From: Strix aluco | Taxonomy: Eukaryota; Chordata; Aves; Strigiformes; Strigidae | Assembly: GCF_031877795.1 (NCBI RefSeq) | Contig: NC_133971.1 | Span: forward strand, 63,920,463 to 63,984,462 | Reading direction: 5' to 3' | Length of the DNA: 64,000 nucleotides | Shown here: piece by piece, positions 31,365 through 45,119 of the stretch | Numbering within the stretch: position 1 is the first letter of the stretch | Layout: each line of letters starts with the position of its first letter | Program-made: the position numbers and the translations under genes | Notes under the pieces: generated by a model | The model's database searches: none | The model's input: only the letters and a program-made list of their open reading frames with translations | What the model was told of the DNA's origin: nothing

Positions 31365-34300
31365 TATCTGCGTTCTACAAGTGTGTGTGACTATAGCCGT
31401 GGACTACGTATAGTGGAAGAGAGAGCAGACGAGTTGGTTTTCCAAGGTTATGTTGACTTTCTTTAATACAAAATTACATAGAATTCTGTGTTGTGTCTGG
31501 GGTTTTTTTTGTATTAATCACAAAAACATGCTTCTTGTAAAACTGTGGCAAGAGTGAATGTGAATTTTTAAATTTTTTTTAAGATCTGGTGCTGGAAATT
31601 ATGCATCAATACTTTCACACTTCTAGTCTATTTTTGTCAGATCAATGCAAACAGCATGTATTTGATACAGATCAAACTTAAAATACTATGCAGTAGCTTT
31701 GTTGTGAACAATGTATTGACCCACTGTGTCAAATTCTCTTCTATTCCATCAAGAATTCTCTGAGTTTTAAGTGTTCATGTGAAAAGGCTTAGTTTGAGTA
31801 TCTGTAGGTTCATGCCTTACATCTTGTGCAGTTGAGACAATTTTATAGGACGGTCTCCTAATGGAAGAAAGCACTTTTCTCATCTAACAGGATACTAGAG
31901 GAAACATGTTTCTTTTCAGCTTGGCAACAAAAAAAAGTATAGCTGTTGCCCTTTTGTATGCTAAAAATGGATTAAAATTATGTTTTCTGGTGAGAAAATT
32001 AGTAGATAAGAGATACCTGCTTAATTAAACTCTCTTGACTGACTACAGTTACCAAACTGGGGCAGGCTGTGAAAAGAATGGCATTTAACCACAGTGAGAA
32101 GCACCCTAATTTATTTTTTCCTCAAGTATCAAACAGAGAGCTGTTCTGCTTGCTTTTACAATAGACCACACGTGAATGCATAGTACTTAGGGATCAGTTT
32201 CATGATCTAATTCTTACAGTTGCAGGAACAACTGTTGAAAATAAGTGGTGATTGTTCCATGAGTTCTTGGAAAAGTGCAGGAAGTTGTATTTTGTGTAAG
32301 GAAGAGTATCTTGACCAGTAGTGGGATTCTGAAATAGCTATGCCATCCAACAACAGGTAGAAAACAGTATCTTGCAGAGCAACAGGTTTAGAAAGTCTTC
32401 CCAGACAGGCAAACAGTTATCCTGCAATCAATGGTGTAGTTGAGATGTTGCTATGGGATTAGTATCATTATGCATGTACAAGGCAGATACTGCAATTTGG
32501 TTTTTGACAAAATCTATTAAAAACAAAAGTGAAGAGGAAAGGACAGGGGAATATTTGTTTTTAATGTACTAGGAGCTACCGTAATCAATAATCGCACTGT
32601 TACATGATTCTTTTCATCTGTGGATCTCATAGTATTTATAAAATGCACATCCCAATACTTAGAAGGTTGTAAGTATTGTAATGTAAGCATTATAAGCTCT
32701 GTCTGTCCTATGTAGATATAATCCTTTGAATCTGCAGAGCTTATTTTCTTGGACATTGCAGCTTAGTAATACCGGACATAAAAAATTTCTTCTTAAATTG
32801 ATAAAACTAAGAAATTAAAGTTATCACTGGGGATAAGGTGGTTTGGTTTTGGTTTTTTGAAGTGCTGCAAATCCTATGAATCTGTAAGGGCAGGTTCTCT
32901 TACCATCAGTGACAGCAAAATTACTAAGTGAGTAACTTTGAACTTTGGGACTGAGCTCCCAATTTCTTCTTGCTTTCTGGGTTCTTAGGTGCAAACAAGA
33001 AACAAAAGCTGTTGCCTGCAGATGCCATGGCTGACTTCAGGTGCATTTTGGAGCTTGTTTCTGGTTCTGATTAGCTGTATAGGAATCCATCCATGGTGGG
33101 AACAGTAGTTTTGCAGTAGGAAGCTGTGGAAGACCTATCTGATGGTGAAGTATGTAGCACAAAGCTGAGGAGGGAGGGAGAGTTATAAGCCTAATTTAAG
33201 ATGGTATAGAGTAAAATTATAAGGTTGAGGAGTTGAATCTGTATTTTGGGGACTAAGAGTGTGAAGTAAAGGGGGTTGGAAACGTGTGGGTCGGAGCTGG
33301 TGCAAAATCCAGCCACTCTTGATGATGGTATGTGTTGGCATATTTTCCCTTGCCTCTGTAACTGTCCGAAATAACTTTGAAAGTCACTGCATTAGCGACT
33401 TTGCTTTTCTTACTTGTTCTCGGAGGGCTGTCTGATACTGAGTGGGAAATGGTTGAACATATGCTTTTGCAGATTAGATTGGTACACTAAAACAGAATAA
33501 AGACTAGCTGTTATCTGATGCACATGAAGCAGTACTAGCAAAGTCCGTAGAATACTTGAATAAGGTCATGTGTGTGAATGCACACAGTTTCAGACAAAAG
33601 AAACAAAAACAGTGCTAAATTTTCTTAGGTCTATTTCTAGTTGTAAAGTTTCTCCTAGTACGAGAGGGAAAGTTTTGTCATTTTGCCTGCAAAAGGCCTT
33701 TGTAACATTTTTGAATGATCTATTTAATTTGCTTTGCTAATCTTAGTTATCTCTCACTGCATCCTGTTTATATTACCTGTTTGCTCTCTGTTTTGGTGAT
33801 GTGGAAGCCCACCTCTACATTTCTGTTGAATGGAACAAGACTGGTTTTAGTCAAGCTCTCAATTCTTTGGTAGTTTAAATCAGTGTTGTTTCACTAACAT
33901 AAGTGGAAACACAGCCGTTCATGCAGACTGATGAGGTAGACCCATGTTTTCATGATTTTGATTTGGTTTCATTTAAAGACAGCAGGTCACAAGATACTTT
34001 TCAGAGTTCTGCAGAACTGGATAATACCAAACCGTTGCTCCCATACAATTAATTGAATAGGAAAAAATGTTTTCTTTGCAGTTTGTTTTGACTTTTGAGT
34101 TAAGGCGAAACCAAAACAAACTGGGTTTGAATCCACAGATAAAAAAGTGGAATGAAACCCACAGAAATCTAAGCTTGCAAATGTCTCATAGTTTTGGGAA
34201 CTGAAAGAGACTTCATATGCTGCCCAGTATTTTACAGCTTCAGAAATTAATCTGGATACTCATTGGCTGTGATCAAAACCACCTTTCTAGTTAGTGCTAG

Positions 34301-37300
34301 CTGAACACTTTTGTGAGAGCAGATCTCTCCAGTCAGTGTTGACACATGTTTTCAGGATGAAGTTGAGCAGAACATCCTGCCTCTGCCAATATAACATCCT
34401 TCTAACTGTGAAGTTGCCTAATTACCTTTAAATTTAGTTTTTAAAAGACAGACATATTTCTGCTGAATTTTTTGAAGCCATTCAAAGCACCTACTCAGAA
34501 AATCGCTACTTATAGAGGAAATTCCAGTAAATTCCTAGTAGACTGGTATGAATAAAACAGTTACAATAATATAGTTTCAGTGTATATCTTTTTATTTACA
34601 TATGTTTGTATAGGGAGGGGGAAGCGTTTCTCGGTAAAGAATGTAATTCTGCACATCTTCAATGCATTAGGCACTGTAGGAAAACAGCTCAGAGGCAGGA
34701 AACATACCAGTTGTCTAAGCAATCGTAAATGCCATAAGGTTTTGTACTCTCTACCGAGGTATCTACATACAAGTGCGTGTTGCTTGCAAAAGTATCAGAA
34801 CAAGAAGAAGCAGTATCTGTCCATGTATTTATTTATAGTCATCCCATTGTGTTTGAGTACCCTCACACATTAAAGACTTTATTTCTTTATCTCTTACTTT
34901 ACTCAATGAAGATGTAATATTAATGAGAAGTTATAATTGAAAGAATCCAAATGTTTGACATTTCTCTAATGGGATGTGGGGCTGTTTGCTGAGCAAGCTA
35001 GAGAACTGTATATGCAACAGCAACCCCTTTCAATCTGACTATGCCAGTGTTTTGGTGATGGCAAGTTCCCATGGAGCAAATGCTTGTGTTTGCTTCATTC
35101 CTTCTTTACATGCATTTAGCTCTATTCATATGACAGCCTTAGTGCTGTACTTCTATATGAATTTTTTGGGTTGCACATGCGACATACTGGGCTGAAAGCA
35201 TTTAAATTTTGGATGTGTAATCCCTCACTGTGTAATTTCTTCTGTGTACTCCTCTAAAAGGGAGATGAGCTAGTCTGAAAGCAGTCCTGTAATCATCCAC
35301 TCCAGGGATACCAATGCCAAGAAAGCAAGGGAGAACACAAGAGGTGCCAGACCTCTGTGTCAGAGGTCGCAGCTGGTGCAGCTGTATGTGTACCTGGTGT
35401 GCTGAACATGAATGCTTGCATAAATCTGCTGTGTTCTGCTCCAGCCAAAGCTAAGGGCAGAAGGTTTTACATCGGCTTTTGTGTGGATGTTGGTGTTATT
35501 TCACAAGCACAGCTGATGAAAACTTCAAAATGAAGATAACGTAAGGCATGATGAATTTTAATTCTCTTCGCCTAGTTTCATTGGCTTTCTTCCATTTTAG
35601 GGAAGTCCTACTGCTGTGGTAGGCCTGTCATCCTCTCCCTGGATGCTGTTGGGGACCTCTTGATTCCTCCAGCCTTTGACAGTGTTTCACTCTACCCTTA
35701 CTCTTTGAAGAACAACTCGACACCTCTGTCAAAGCTGCATGCTCTTTTGGTCCTCTGCCTTTGCCTTCAGCATCTAACATCAGTGAGGAGGGCTGATCTG
35801 ACAGTCACAGATAGAGGCGTACTGCTTCAGGTTGCCCTGATGTTGTGTTTCTGTGTGATTTTTATTTTCATGTAGTTGAGGAGGTCTTCATATACAGCAA
35901 GGAACCAGCACTGGTTGGTAAGAGTAAGAGCAGGACATGCAGCTGAGTGGTGATTTCATATGGAGGAGGACAGTGTTCATGCAGTAACCACCACAGTAGA
36001 GTATGCACAAGAGACAGTGTGATGCTCTAGTCTAAGATATGTTTGATTTCAAAACCTCATTTTTGGAAAGTTTTTTCACGCATTTTCTGCTGGTGTTTGG
36101 CTCCCATGCTTCAAACCTTCCAAGTGAGCAAGTAGATAAAACCTGAGGATTTCCAGAGCTGATGCATTTAGATCTGTAGATAGTTTTTGCACCATATTCT
36201 TTATTTCAATTATCAAAAATATAAGCAGAAAAACTGATTTTTTGGTGTTTTTTGCATGATTCTTGTATCATTCTTGAAAAATAGAGGTGGAAGAAAGGGT
36301 CAAATTGTGGTTTTGTTTTGTTGTTGAGTTACAGCTCAACTAGATCGCCAGCAGAACTAACAACTATACATACTGCAGGTCATATCAGCTGCAGAGTCAA
36401 AGCACTCTTTTGTGAACTAAATCCTGGTAAATCCGAAAGTATAAATGGGTTCAAACAGAGACTAATGGAGAAGTATGAAATGCCATTAATCATAAAGATG
36501 CAGATACAACTGTATCTTTAATCTACATCTGCTAGAAAATGGAAAGCTTTAGCACAAGAAGCATCATTGTGTGCTGAGTGGTTCTTGTGTTATTTTGTTA
36601 AGAGTCTGCTGCTGACCAGTGTCAGAAATAGGATGTGTAGCTGGGACAGCATGGTTGTTGTGGTCTTGCATGTTGCAAGAGATCTGCTGACAAAATCCTC
36701 TAAGACCCTCTAGAGAGGTTGACTAAGAAAATGGGTTTTCAAGTATTTCTCCATAATTTTCTTAAAAACTAGAAATCAAATATTCATCCAGCCTATATTC
36801 TGGTTGTTATTCATGAGTGACTAAGAAACTAATAGGTATTTGTTTTCTTCAACTCTACCACACTCTACTGAGCAATATCTGTATCTGCATGACCACATAC
36901 TCTGGTGTACTCTCATTTATTTCTCTCCTTTCTTCTGAAAACAAATGCCTCCTGGCGTCCTCCTTATGTTGGCGTCCTCCCTTTTGCCTGCTACTATCAA
37001 GTTCCCCACACCTGAAATACTTGAGTTTTACTGCTGTGTACCAAATAGCCTGATGCTTTCCATTCATTCCTTTTCTTGCTTGTCTGACAAGATAGTGAGA
37101 AAGCAACTAAGTAAAAGAAGAAATCGGCACCCCAAAATCTGCATCCTAGGTTGTGTCGGATTCCCCCTGGATCCCAGATTCCTGCAGCGTTGCACTGTGG
37201 GTGGAGATTCAGTGGTGGACTGGAAAGCAGCCTTATTACCAGAGGATCAGGTAAAGAAATGTTTCTTATTTTCAGTGAGATTTTGGAGGATGAACTCCAG

Positions 37301-37773
37301 GAGGCAATCCTGCTCTACTCATTTTATTGTGGAGGGGAATATTTTGAGCACATCTGCTGTACAACAAATCCAGATCTCAATTTTCAGCAGTGCCAGTTCC
37401 CTAAACTGGCCTAAATTGCAATCATTACAGACTTGTCTTGTGGTGTCTGTTACTGGCTCAGTAAGCAGAGAAAAAAATTGTCCAGGCCTAGTAAACTATC
37501 ACTAAAATAAATGTTTATGGACCTATGTCCATTGGATAGGACTGCTAAAAGAAAAAGTATCAGCATGCATTCAGCAAGTATCAGAATAAGTAAAGCATGG
37601 TATAAAATAAAATTAGGATATATGAAGGGCTGGTAAGAAGCACAGGTAAGCAGTCTGAGTTTGGTAACTTGACAAGAGGCTTTGTGGTGGAAGAAAGAAA
37701 TGTGGAAGAGCTGAGGGAGGGCATGAAAAAGGGTCAAGTGACTTTGGATGTAAGAAATCAGGTCAGGGGTAGT
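31365..37773. other. Intergenic, nothing recognised
   Basis: I find no gene, repeat family or RNA gene. A 186-codon open stretch at 36945-37505 (+) has no recognisable domain, and its length is within what chance gives in a window of this size. A decanucleotide GGCGTCCTCC occurs twice, 17 bp apart, near 36,953-36,979. Confidence 0.45.
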
Positions 37774-38199
37774 CTAGGTGTGAGAGATGAGAAACCAGGC
37801 CTAAGAAAAACAGCCTGAGAAAGCAAAAGTTGAGGCTGATCGAAGGAAAGCCTTAAACACTCGCAAGAAAAAACTGAGTCACAGGGTGGATAGTGTGGAG
37901 GTTGAAGCTGGTAAGGCTGCCCAAATAACACAAGATGCAGCTGGAAGAGGGAGCCCTGTGGAGACAGGACGGCTCTGCTCTGGTGCACCTGACCAAAACT
38001 TCAAGGGCCATTTGTCCGGTGAATGACCTTTGCTTCATTATCCACAAAATGCATATTAAAGTTAACACCCCTCAATATGCTAATGAAGGCTAACATGATC
38101 ATGCTAATTACATCATCCCATGACACACCTTACCCCTCCCCATACATGGAATATGTAGGTATGTGTGTCGACCTAGGGGATGGACCCAACGAAAGTGTG

Positions 38200-38206
38200 T
38201 ATAAAT
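38200..38206 (+). promoter_or_regulatory. TATA box in the second solo LTR
   Basis: TATAAAT lies in GTGTGTATAAATCAAGGCGGG, about 270 bp before the LTR polyadenylation signal. Confidence 0.5.
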
Positions 38207-38471
38207 CAAGGCGGGGGAAAGAAAGGGGGGGGCCTGGAGAGTACAGTGAAGCAAAGAAGACGGATGCAAGTGAAAAAGACAGATGCCTTCTGGAACCCTC
38301 GCTGACAGGATCAACACGGAAACGCAGATGGTGATCTGTATTTCCCCATTCCCTCTATCTCCCTCTTTTCCCTTTCCCATTAAGAAATGCAAGGCATATT
38401 GTATTGCTTGCCACAACTTGCTCTATACTTAGCCAATTATCATGTGTTCAATTAGTACATTGTGGGTAGTT

Positions 38472-38477
38472 AATAAA
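38472..38477 (+). terminator. Polyadenylation signal in the second solo LTR
   Basis: AATAAA lies in GTTAATAAATGTTTGG and is followed by GT/T-rich sequence (GAGACTTGTTGTCTGCTCCG) that can act as the downstream element. Confidence 0.5.
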
Positions 38478-39306
38478 TGTTTGGACTTTGAGACTTGTTG
38501 TCTGCTCCGTTGGGGATTTGCGAATCTGAGTCACTTGTCTCCCTCGTCTGAGTGGGATGTGACACTAGGCTGACACTAGGTGAAGCAGAGGAAAAGTGTG
38601 TATTGCCTAATCTCACTGAAGTTTGGTAACACCACCTCCCCTTTGCATGTGCAGACTCAAACCCACAGAATAGCTGTTGGAAAGGGGGAGGCAGGGGGAG
38701 AAGGACAGACAGCAGGAGAACTAGTCAGGGATCCCTGTCTGGGAAGCTGGTGTGATGAACACTGCCATTGTTCTGTTGGAACATAGGACCATATAGCCTG
38801 AGGGTGGCATTGCAGCTGTACATCCCTTCCTCCATGGTCATGCTGCACAAGTCTGTTCATTTGTCAAGCTCAGCCCTAAAATAACATTTCAAGGCCTTTG
38901 CCAGCCACAGAGTGGTCACATCCAAAACACCTCTTTGTTTTGGCCCTCATGCTAGACTTAAACTGTGCCAGGCGTCATGATGCAGAGCACACTATGGCAT
39001 AAGCCAGTGATGCCTATGAGTGTGCTAAGGGTTAAACACACGGCAGGGCGGTGCTTGAGCCGCTTCCTCGATTCTAATTATTTACTGACATAAATGTTGC
39101 CTAAAGACCAGTTTACTGTGATTCTTTAACAAAGAATCCTCCTAATCTATTCATCACTGACGCAACCCTGGGTACCTGGTAGTTACGAGCCTGATTTAAA
39201 CTGGCCCACCAAATGAAGATATTGTAGTTGCCCAATGTATACAAGCTTGGGCAAAACACAGCAGAAATTGTATTCTCATCAAGTAGTCTGGCTGTTTCTA
39301 TTACTT

Positions 39307-39350
39307 TGATCATATACATACACATACATACATATATGATCATGTATATG
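39307..39350. repeat. ATAC/TATG simple repeat with palindromic ends
   Basis: A (CATA)n-like run is bounded by TGATCATATA (39307-39316) and its exact reverse complement TATATGATCA (39333-39342). Confidence 0.7.
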
Positions 39351-40551
39351 CATAATAATTATTATTTTTTAGATGTTTATAGTATATAAAACTATGTATG
39401 TATAAGCAGGGCAAATCAACCTTCTCATCTGAATGCTTTGCCTTTTTTTTCCTCCTAGACTATAAGAGCTGAGTAGAAGGGATTGTACTGCATGCAGAGT
39501 TTTAAACTATAAGACACAACGTTTCATGGCACCTTGGGCTACAAGAGAAGGTAAGTTTCTGCAGGTAGGAAGGACAGCTGGCTTTGCCGTGCTTTTCTTC
39601 TGTTAAACCAGACTAGCTCAGACATACTAACTGTGTTTTGGCACAGCAAGAAAGACTAGTCCTCAAAGTGTCATGCTGGTTTGAATAAGGTGCTGCTAAA
39701 TGGGATGATAACCTGTTTACATGATTACTTCTGACATGAGAAATAGTTAGTGCTTTCATATCTGAGGAGAGAGAGAGTAAGATAAATGTAGAATTACTGC
39801 TTTTCTGCTTGTTTTGGTGCATGTTCTGCATAGTGGCTGTATGTGTTCAGAGGAGCAGAAAGCATTGCAGCAGGTATTTCAGATTTCATTTTTCCCAACA
39901 TATAAACTTGGCCATAATTCATTCTCCAGTTAATTAAAAGAACTCTTGCCAAAGTCATGTGGCAAATTACGGTTACTTTCTGGACATTTGACACTTGATG
40001 AAATGTAACCACTCATTTTCTTTGGTTTATATCCTCAAATTGAATGTTTGAGCCATAGTAATGAGGCAGGCTATCGGCTTGAATAGAGTTATGTGCTGTT
40101 GCTGTTCTCAGTAACGTGTTCTGACAAGAAAACCCATCATGGATCTGCTTTAAAGAAATACTGGTATCTTGCTTGTTTGAAGGTCATTTTGACCTCCCTA
40201 GAAGACACTCTATGCAAAAGCCAAATATGTGTGTTATCTGCCAGGAAACGCATGGGCCAAAAAGAGTCAGTCCGTAGCAGTATCTGACATTTGCTAATAG
40301 AACACTCAACTGTCACCTGTATTTTCTAGCCCTTCCCCTGACCATTCAAAACTTACAACTTCTCACAATTTGGAAGTGTGCACAAACTCTTTTACTCTTT
40401 CATTTCTGCTTCTTCATGTGGATGTGTCTTTAGGCCACCATTCACTTTGGAACCCACACAGGCTGAAATCCTAGCTCAGGAAAGTTGGAATGGCTGGTGA
40501 TCACAAGAAGACCAGCATCTGCCACAAATTCTGTCTCAAGGTTAAACATTT

Positions 40552-40608
40552 TGTGTGTGTGTGTGTTTATGTATGTGTGTATATGTATATATGTGTGTAT
40601 ATTTATAC
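40552..40608. repeat. TG/TA microsatellite
   Basis: An imperfect (TG)n run passes into (TATG)n and (TA)n. On the opposite strand it creates an open frame rich in His, Ile and Thr that is not a gene. Confidence 0.85.
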
Positions 40609-43600
40609 ATGAATGAAAGATAAAACCGATTTTTTTCTTCTTCTTGAGGAAAGAATCTGTAGCTTTGTCCTTGAGGAAAGCCACTGAAAAGCATAGTACC
40701 CAGTAAACTCCAGAGGATGATGCTTTCACACCATTTTAGACAATTAGACCAAAAAGAGGCTCTATCTTTGCTTATGAAACAGTTGTTGTAGTTTAACCTG
40801 GGGAAAGATGCTAGCTGAACAGATCTCTAGTATTAAGGATGATCTTAATAGCCAAGGAAAATCTTAATTGCCAAACATCTTACTAATGTGAACTTTTTTA
40901 TTTTTTTTCAAAGTTTGTTTCATTATTGCAAATACAAGTTTTTAAGTGAATGTACTACTTTGTCCCTAGCTTTTGGCTAGTGATAAAGATACATGTGGGA
41001 GATCTGTCATACACAAATATCCTTCCTAAGGATCTGTGTGTCTACAGAACCAAAGCACTGGGCCTTTGGGCAAGCACTCCTCAATGCTGTCAGCATTCAG
41101 ACAGTTACAGTTCATGTCTCCACATGAGGGCACTGGATGTCAGGTGACTGCAGGGTCTAGCCCTGAGAGAAATAAATTACTTTCATTAACCAGCAGTAGG
41201 GAGATAAGCTGTTTGCCATGTGACAAATAAATGCTAACCATGCTTTAAAAATCTGAGATCTCCTGGTCAGTCATTAAACCAAAGAGATCAGTAATGCTAA
41301 TGAATAAATACATTTAGCTTCTTTTAATGTTAGCTGTGCAGTAACTTCTGCCTAAGATTTCAAAAATTGTCTCCCACTGGAAGTGTTGCCCCTGAAATAA
41401 CACCTTGAAGATAACTGTGGTATATGTGCCCTCTCCTGTAGCTTGGAACCAGGGTTGACTACTTACAAAAGTACTCTTGCAGTTTGAGGAGAATGTAGTA
41501 AAGTCCTATTGAATGTTTCTCTTAATCTGTTTGGAAATACTCAGTATGTTGTCGTCAAAAGAGACATGAAAATACTGAAAGTATTTGGGCAGATAATTTT
41601 AATCCAGCCACGGAGGTCTTATAAGTAAAATTGGCTTTTTAGTCAGTTTTGCTTTATAGCTAAACAAACCAGAAAACTCTCATTAAAAAATCAAAAACAT
41701 CGTTCCCCCAAGATGATACAACTTCCCATCTGCAGGACATGTCCCAATCTCTTATCCTTCCTTCCATGAGGGAATCTTTTTCTGTAGGTGTTTCATTAAT
41801 TAAAATGTTCAACCCTTTTCAAGGCCTCAGAAATGTTTTTGCTTCTTTTTTTCTTCTTGGATTTATTTTATTTCGGGGGGGATTTTTTAGCATGTGGTTC
41901 CAAAGAAATCAAAACACACTGGATCAACAGTGATAGACAGGTATTTTTAGATTAAAGAAATTAATTAAAACAAGCTGGTTTTAATAGTTCTCTGTATTTC
42001 AGATTTAACCCACTCCAAAGTACCATCTCATAGATCCTTAGTTTAAATGCATATAAAATCAGGGAAGCATAACGAATCTACAGCTGAGTATTTAGCCCAT
42101 TGCTTCAGGCTTCTGTAGAAAATAATAGAAATAGTGCTTATGTACTGGAAGGTCTCAAACAGAGGCTGTAGCAGATAAAATTCATGCCCATTACTTCCAC
42201 TAGCTGTATTTATCAGTATCGCTTCTCTCTTTTCTGACTCTGACTCCAAACTGCTATGACAATGTCAGCCTCACTATGTTGGAAGCTTCTCCTGTAAGTC
42301 AAATAATATGCAAAAATCTGCAAACCCCTTCTCTCTTATACAACAGAGACTTTATTTTCTTAGATTTTGAACTAGATGGAAAAGAATACATCAGATTTCA
42401 GTATTTTGAAGCAATAGGGGAAAAGACAAGTCTATTTAGGTTGTGGCTGTTTGCAAAGACATTTAGATAGATAGTACGCATTTAGCTTACAGATAGCCTA
42501 TTCATTTCACTTGACTTTCATTAACCTAGGCTAATTATTTCTCTGTTAATCAAACAGTAAATGTTGGGGTTTTTTCTGTTCCTACTAACACCATGCCTAT
42601 TCCTGCTCAGGAATGTACACTTTGATACAAAACTTCCACTTCCTTCAGTGTGGACCGGGACTCTTGGGAAACAACACAAAAATGAGCATTTCAGACGCTA
42701 TCTGTGGCGTTTACTCCCATCCTGTCACTGCCATGGAAATGAAAGTTATGGTTAACAAACAGTCATAATACAGTCATTGAACAAGAGGAAACACCTGGAT
42801 CTAAGCACAGCCTGCAAGGAAACACGCAGCTCTTGTCCATTCCAGACAAATGCTGAGAGGCTACCTGATCTGAGTGCTTGTGAGGAAACCCCATTCCTAA
42901 CACACCATCCTTTTGGGGAAAAATGCCAGTGATCATACACTTGAGAATGGATCTCAGAATAGATCTCTCCAGGTACCCAAGCCCAACACACACAATTTAA
43001 TTACATACAAATTGCAGCTTTTTTTAAAAAAATCCATTCATGTGTCCTTGGTGGCATGCAAAGGAGGGGAACTGCAGGGAGGATGGGAGTCACATCCTAC
43101 CCCAGTGCATTTTTTCAAGTATCAAAATTTTATGTCTTGAATAGGCATGAAAACCAAAAAGTCTACAATTCTCCACAGGGAGTCACAGCAGTCTTCCAAA
43201 ATCAAAGTAAGCAAAATACATGAAGACTGATGAATTTTGCTATAGATTTTCTATTCTGACAGAATTTTGTGCCATGAGTTAAGTGATTCACTCTACTGCT
43301 GGTTAAGTATCTATATTAACAAACCTGTATATGCCCTGTCATGCACAGTTTCAGACCAGAAACAATTTTACAAATAAGTCATCCTACTCCCTTTTGGATA
43401 TTTCTTCACAGTTTTTCATTAGAAATTGAGTGTCATGGCTTCATAGAAGTAAGAAACACTAAATAAGGGAATAGTAGTATTCCAATACTTTGAAATAAGG
43501 AAATATGAAGATGAAATAGTGTTAACAGAATTTTAAACGAAAAGGAACCAATATGCAACCCCAAAATATCTATAGCTTTTTCACATTGCAGAATTTTTGA

Positions 43601-45087
43601 TCTTTCATTTATTGATTACAATAATGAGTATAAAATTAGAATGCTCTAAACTGCATCTCATCTTAAATTTTATGTTAGCTTACTTTTAACATATTAAGAT
43701 TACAACAACCTGAGTTTCAACCAATTTTATACGTAAAACTGGATAAATCAGACTAATTAATTTATTAATCAGAGGCACCTAGGATAGACTTTGGGAACTA
43801 GAGAGGATGGCTCTCTCCTAATGCTAAAGTTCTGCTTACATTTCTATATTAAATTATAACCATGTGTTCTTCCAGAGCTACACGGGCTTTCTGAGGAAGT
43901 AGCAAATAATGAAAAAACAGTGTAGCAACTGACAAGACTTATTGCACAGCATTTTCTGGTTGCTTGTTTAACATTTTGTTAAGTGCTCTAAGTCATTATC
44001 TGGAGTACGTGTACTCATCCTGTGATCAGATACATACTTCCAAGTCTTTCCTTTCACTTGGTAGTCAATTCTCATCTTAAAACAGAATTTTTTTTATTTG
44101 TCCCTGTGTGCGTAACAGAGGTCTCTATTCTAAAATTGAATCCCTTTTCAGTTACTTGTGTCCTCAAGTTTTCTCACTTCTTCCATGGCATCTTGTTCTC
44201 TCTTCACAAATATCTTCGTGATCTGCCTCTCCTGTTAGTTTTATTTTATAAGTGTATTCCAGATTTTTGTGTCCTTACTATCTCTCATATACAGACTGGA
44301 GAAGACATGCTAAGGACTTGCATGCTCAGTTATAGGGCTAATATCCAGTTTTATTCTTCATCAAACATTACGCCAGCAAAAGGCCATTGTGTTTATACTT
44401 GCCTTTGGTAAGGGCACAAGCTGAAAACAGGAAATAACTTTAGATTGTTTGTTAGTTCTTCTAGATCTAACAGCTTAGTTTAAGTGACTTAAGGTCTCAG
44501 GTAGAGTTCATCCATTGAGAAGATAAAGCTTGCCACAAAGCATCTCTCAAGGATCCAAACATAGAGCAACCTATTGACTTTTGTTCTGTTATCCTAGTTT
44601 TGTTGTTTTCCCCCAAGGAGAGAATGATTTCTCTTGGAGATAACCTGAATCTTCTCTTCTTTGTCCCGTCCACAACACACACTTAACACATTCTTCACTA
44701 GCACAGGAGCCTTAACGAAGTCATTTGTCAGAAGGCCATTCTGTGTTGCAGTCTCTCTTGAGCCTTTGCCTGCCCATTTCCTCTTTTCTTGAGCCCTAAT
44801 ATGTTTTGTCAAGTTTTGCTTCCTTTCTTTTTTCTTTTGATACATAGTTTTCTGTCAGTTGCTGCTCCCTTCTTAGGGAAGCAGCAAACCTGTTTCCCTG
44901 CTTTGCTTGTTCTTTTATTTCACTTTGACTTTGTGATCAGTTTTCTCTTGAAAGATAGTCTCTGTTTATTGATGTGTACTGAATCAGCAGTTGCCTGCAG
45001 ATGAGAGGATGCCTGTGTAGTTAAGTTTCACCATTTTCTCCATCACATCTTCAAGCCCATATCTAGTTTAGTATTGTCTTCAATTAC

Positions 45088-45119
45088 ATTTGTGGTCACA
45101 CTATATTTGTGGTCACACT
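45088..45119. repeat. 15-bp tandem direct repeat
   Basis: ATTTGTGGTCACACT is present twice (45088-45102 and 45105-45119), separated by AT. It is a simple local duplication. Confidence 0.85.

Larger units (their letters stand above)
37779..38564 (+). mobile_element. Second solo LTR (different family), probable 5-bp duplication CTAGG
   Basis: The unit begins TGTGAGAGATGAG after CTAGG (37774-37778) and ends GGGATGTGACA before CTAGG (38565-38569). A second CTAGG after another GACA at 38576-38580 leaves the right end ambiguous by 11 bp. Inside are a TATA box (38200-38206), AATAAATG at 38472-38479 and a T/G-rich tail ending TCCCTCGTCTGAGTGGG, which fits the U3-R-U5 order. I do not recognise the family by name, and it shares no obvious sequence with the LTR at 30.7 kb. 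Confidence 0.7.

Noticed and set aside
36945-37505. 186-codon open reading frame on the plus strand
   Set aside because: It has no recognisable domain, no splice or promoter context, and its composition resembles random translation; an open stretch this long is expected about once by chance in a window of this size.
38940-39300. Possible further LTR or retroviral remnant
   Set aside because: It is GC-richer than its surroundings and repeat-like in feel, but no TG/CA ends, duplication or recognisable motif could be shown.
44022-44411. 129-codon plus-strand open frame rich in Phe, Leu and Ser
   Set aside because: T-rich DNA commonly gives such hydrophobic pseudo-peptides; nothing supports expression.
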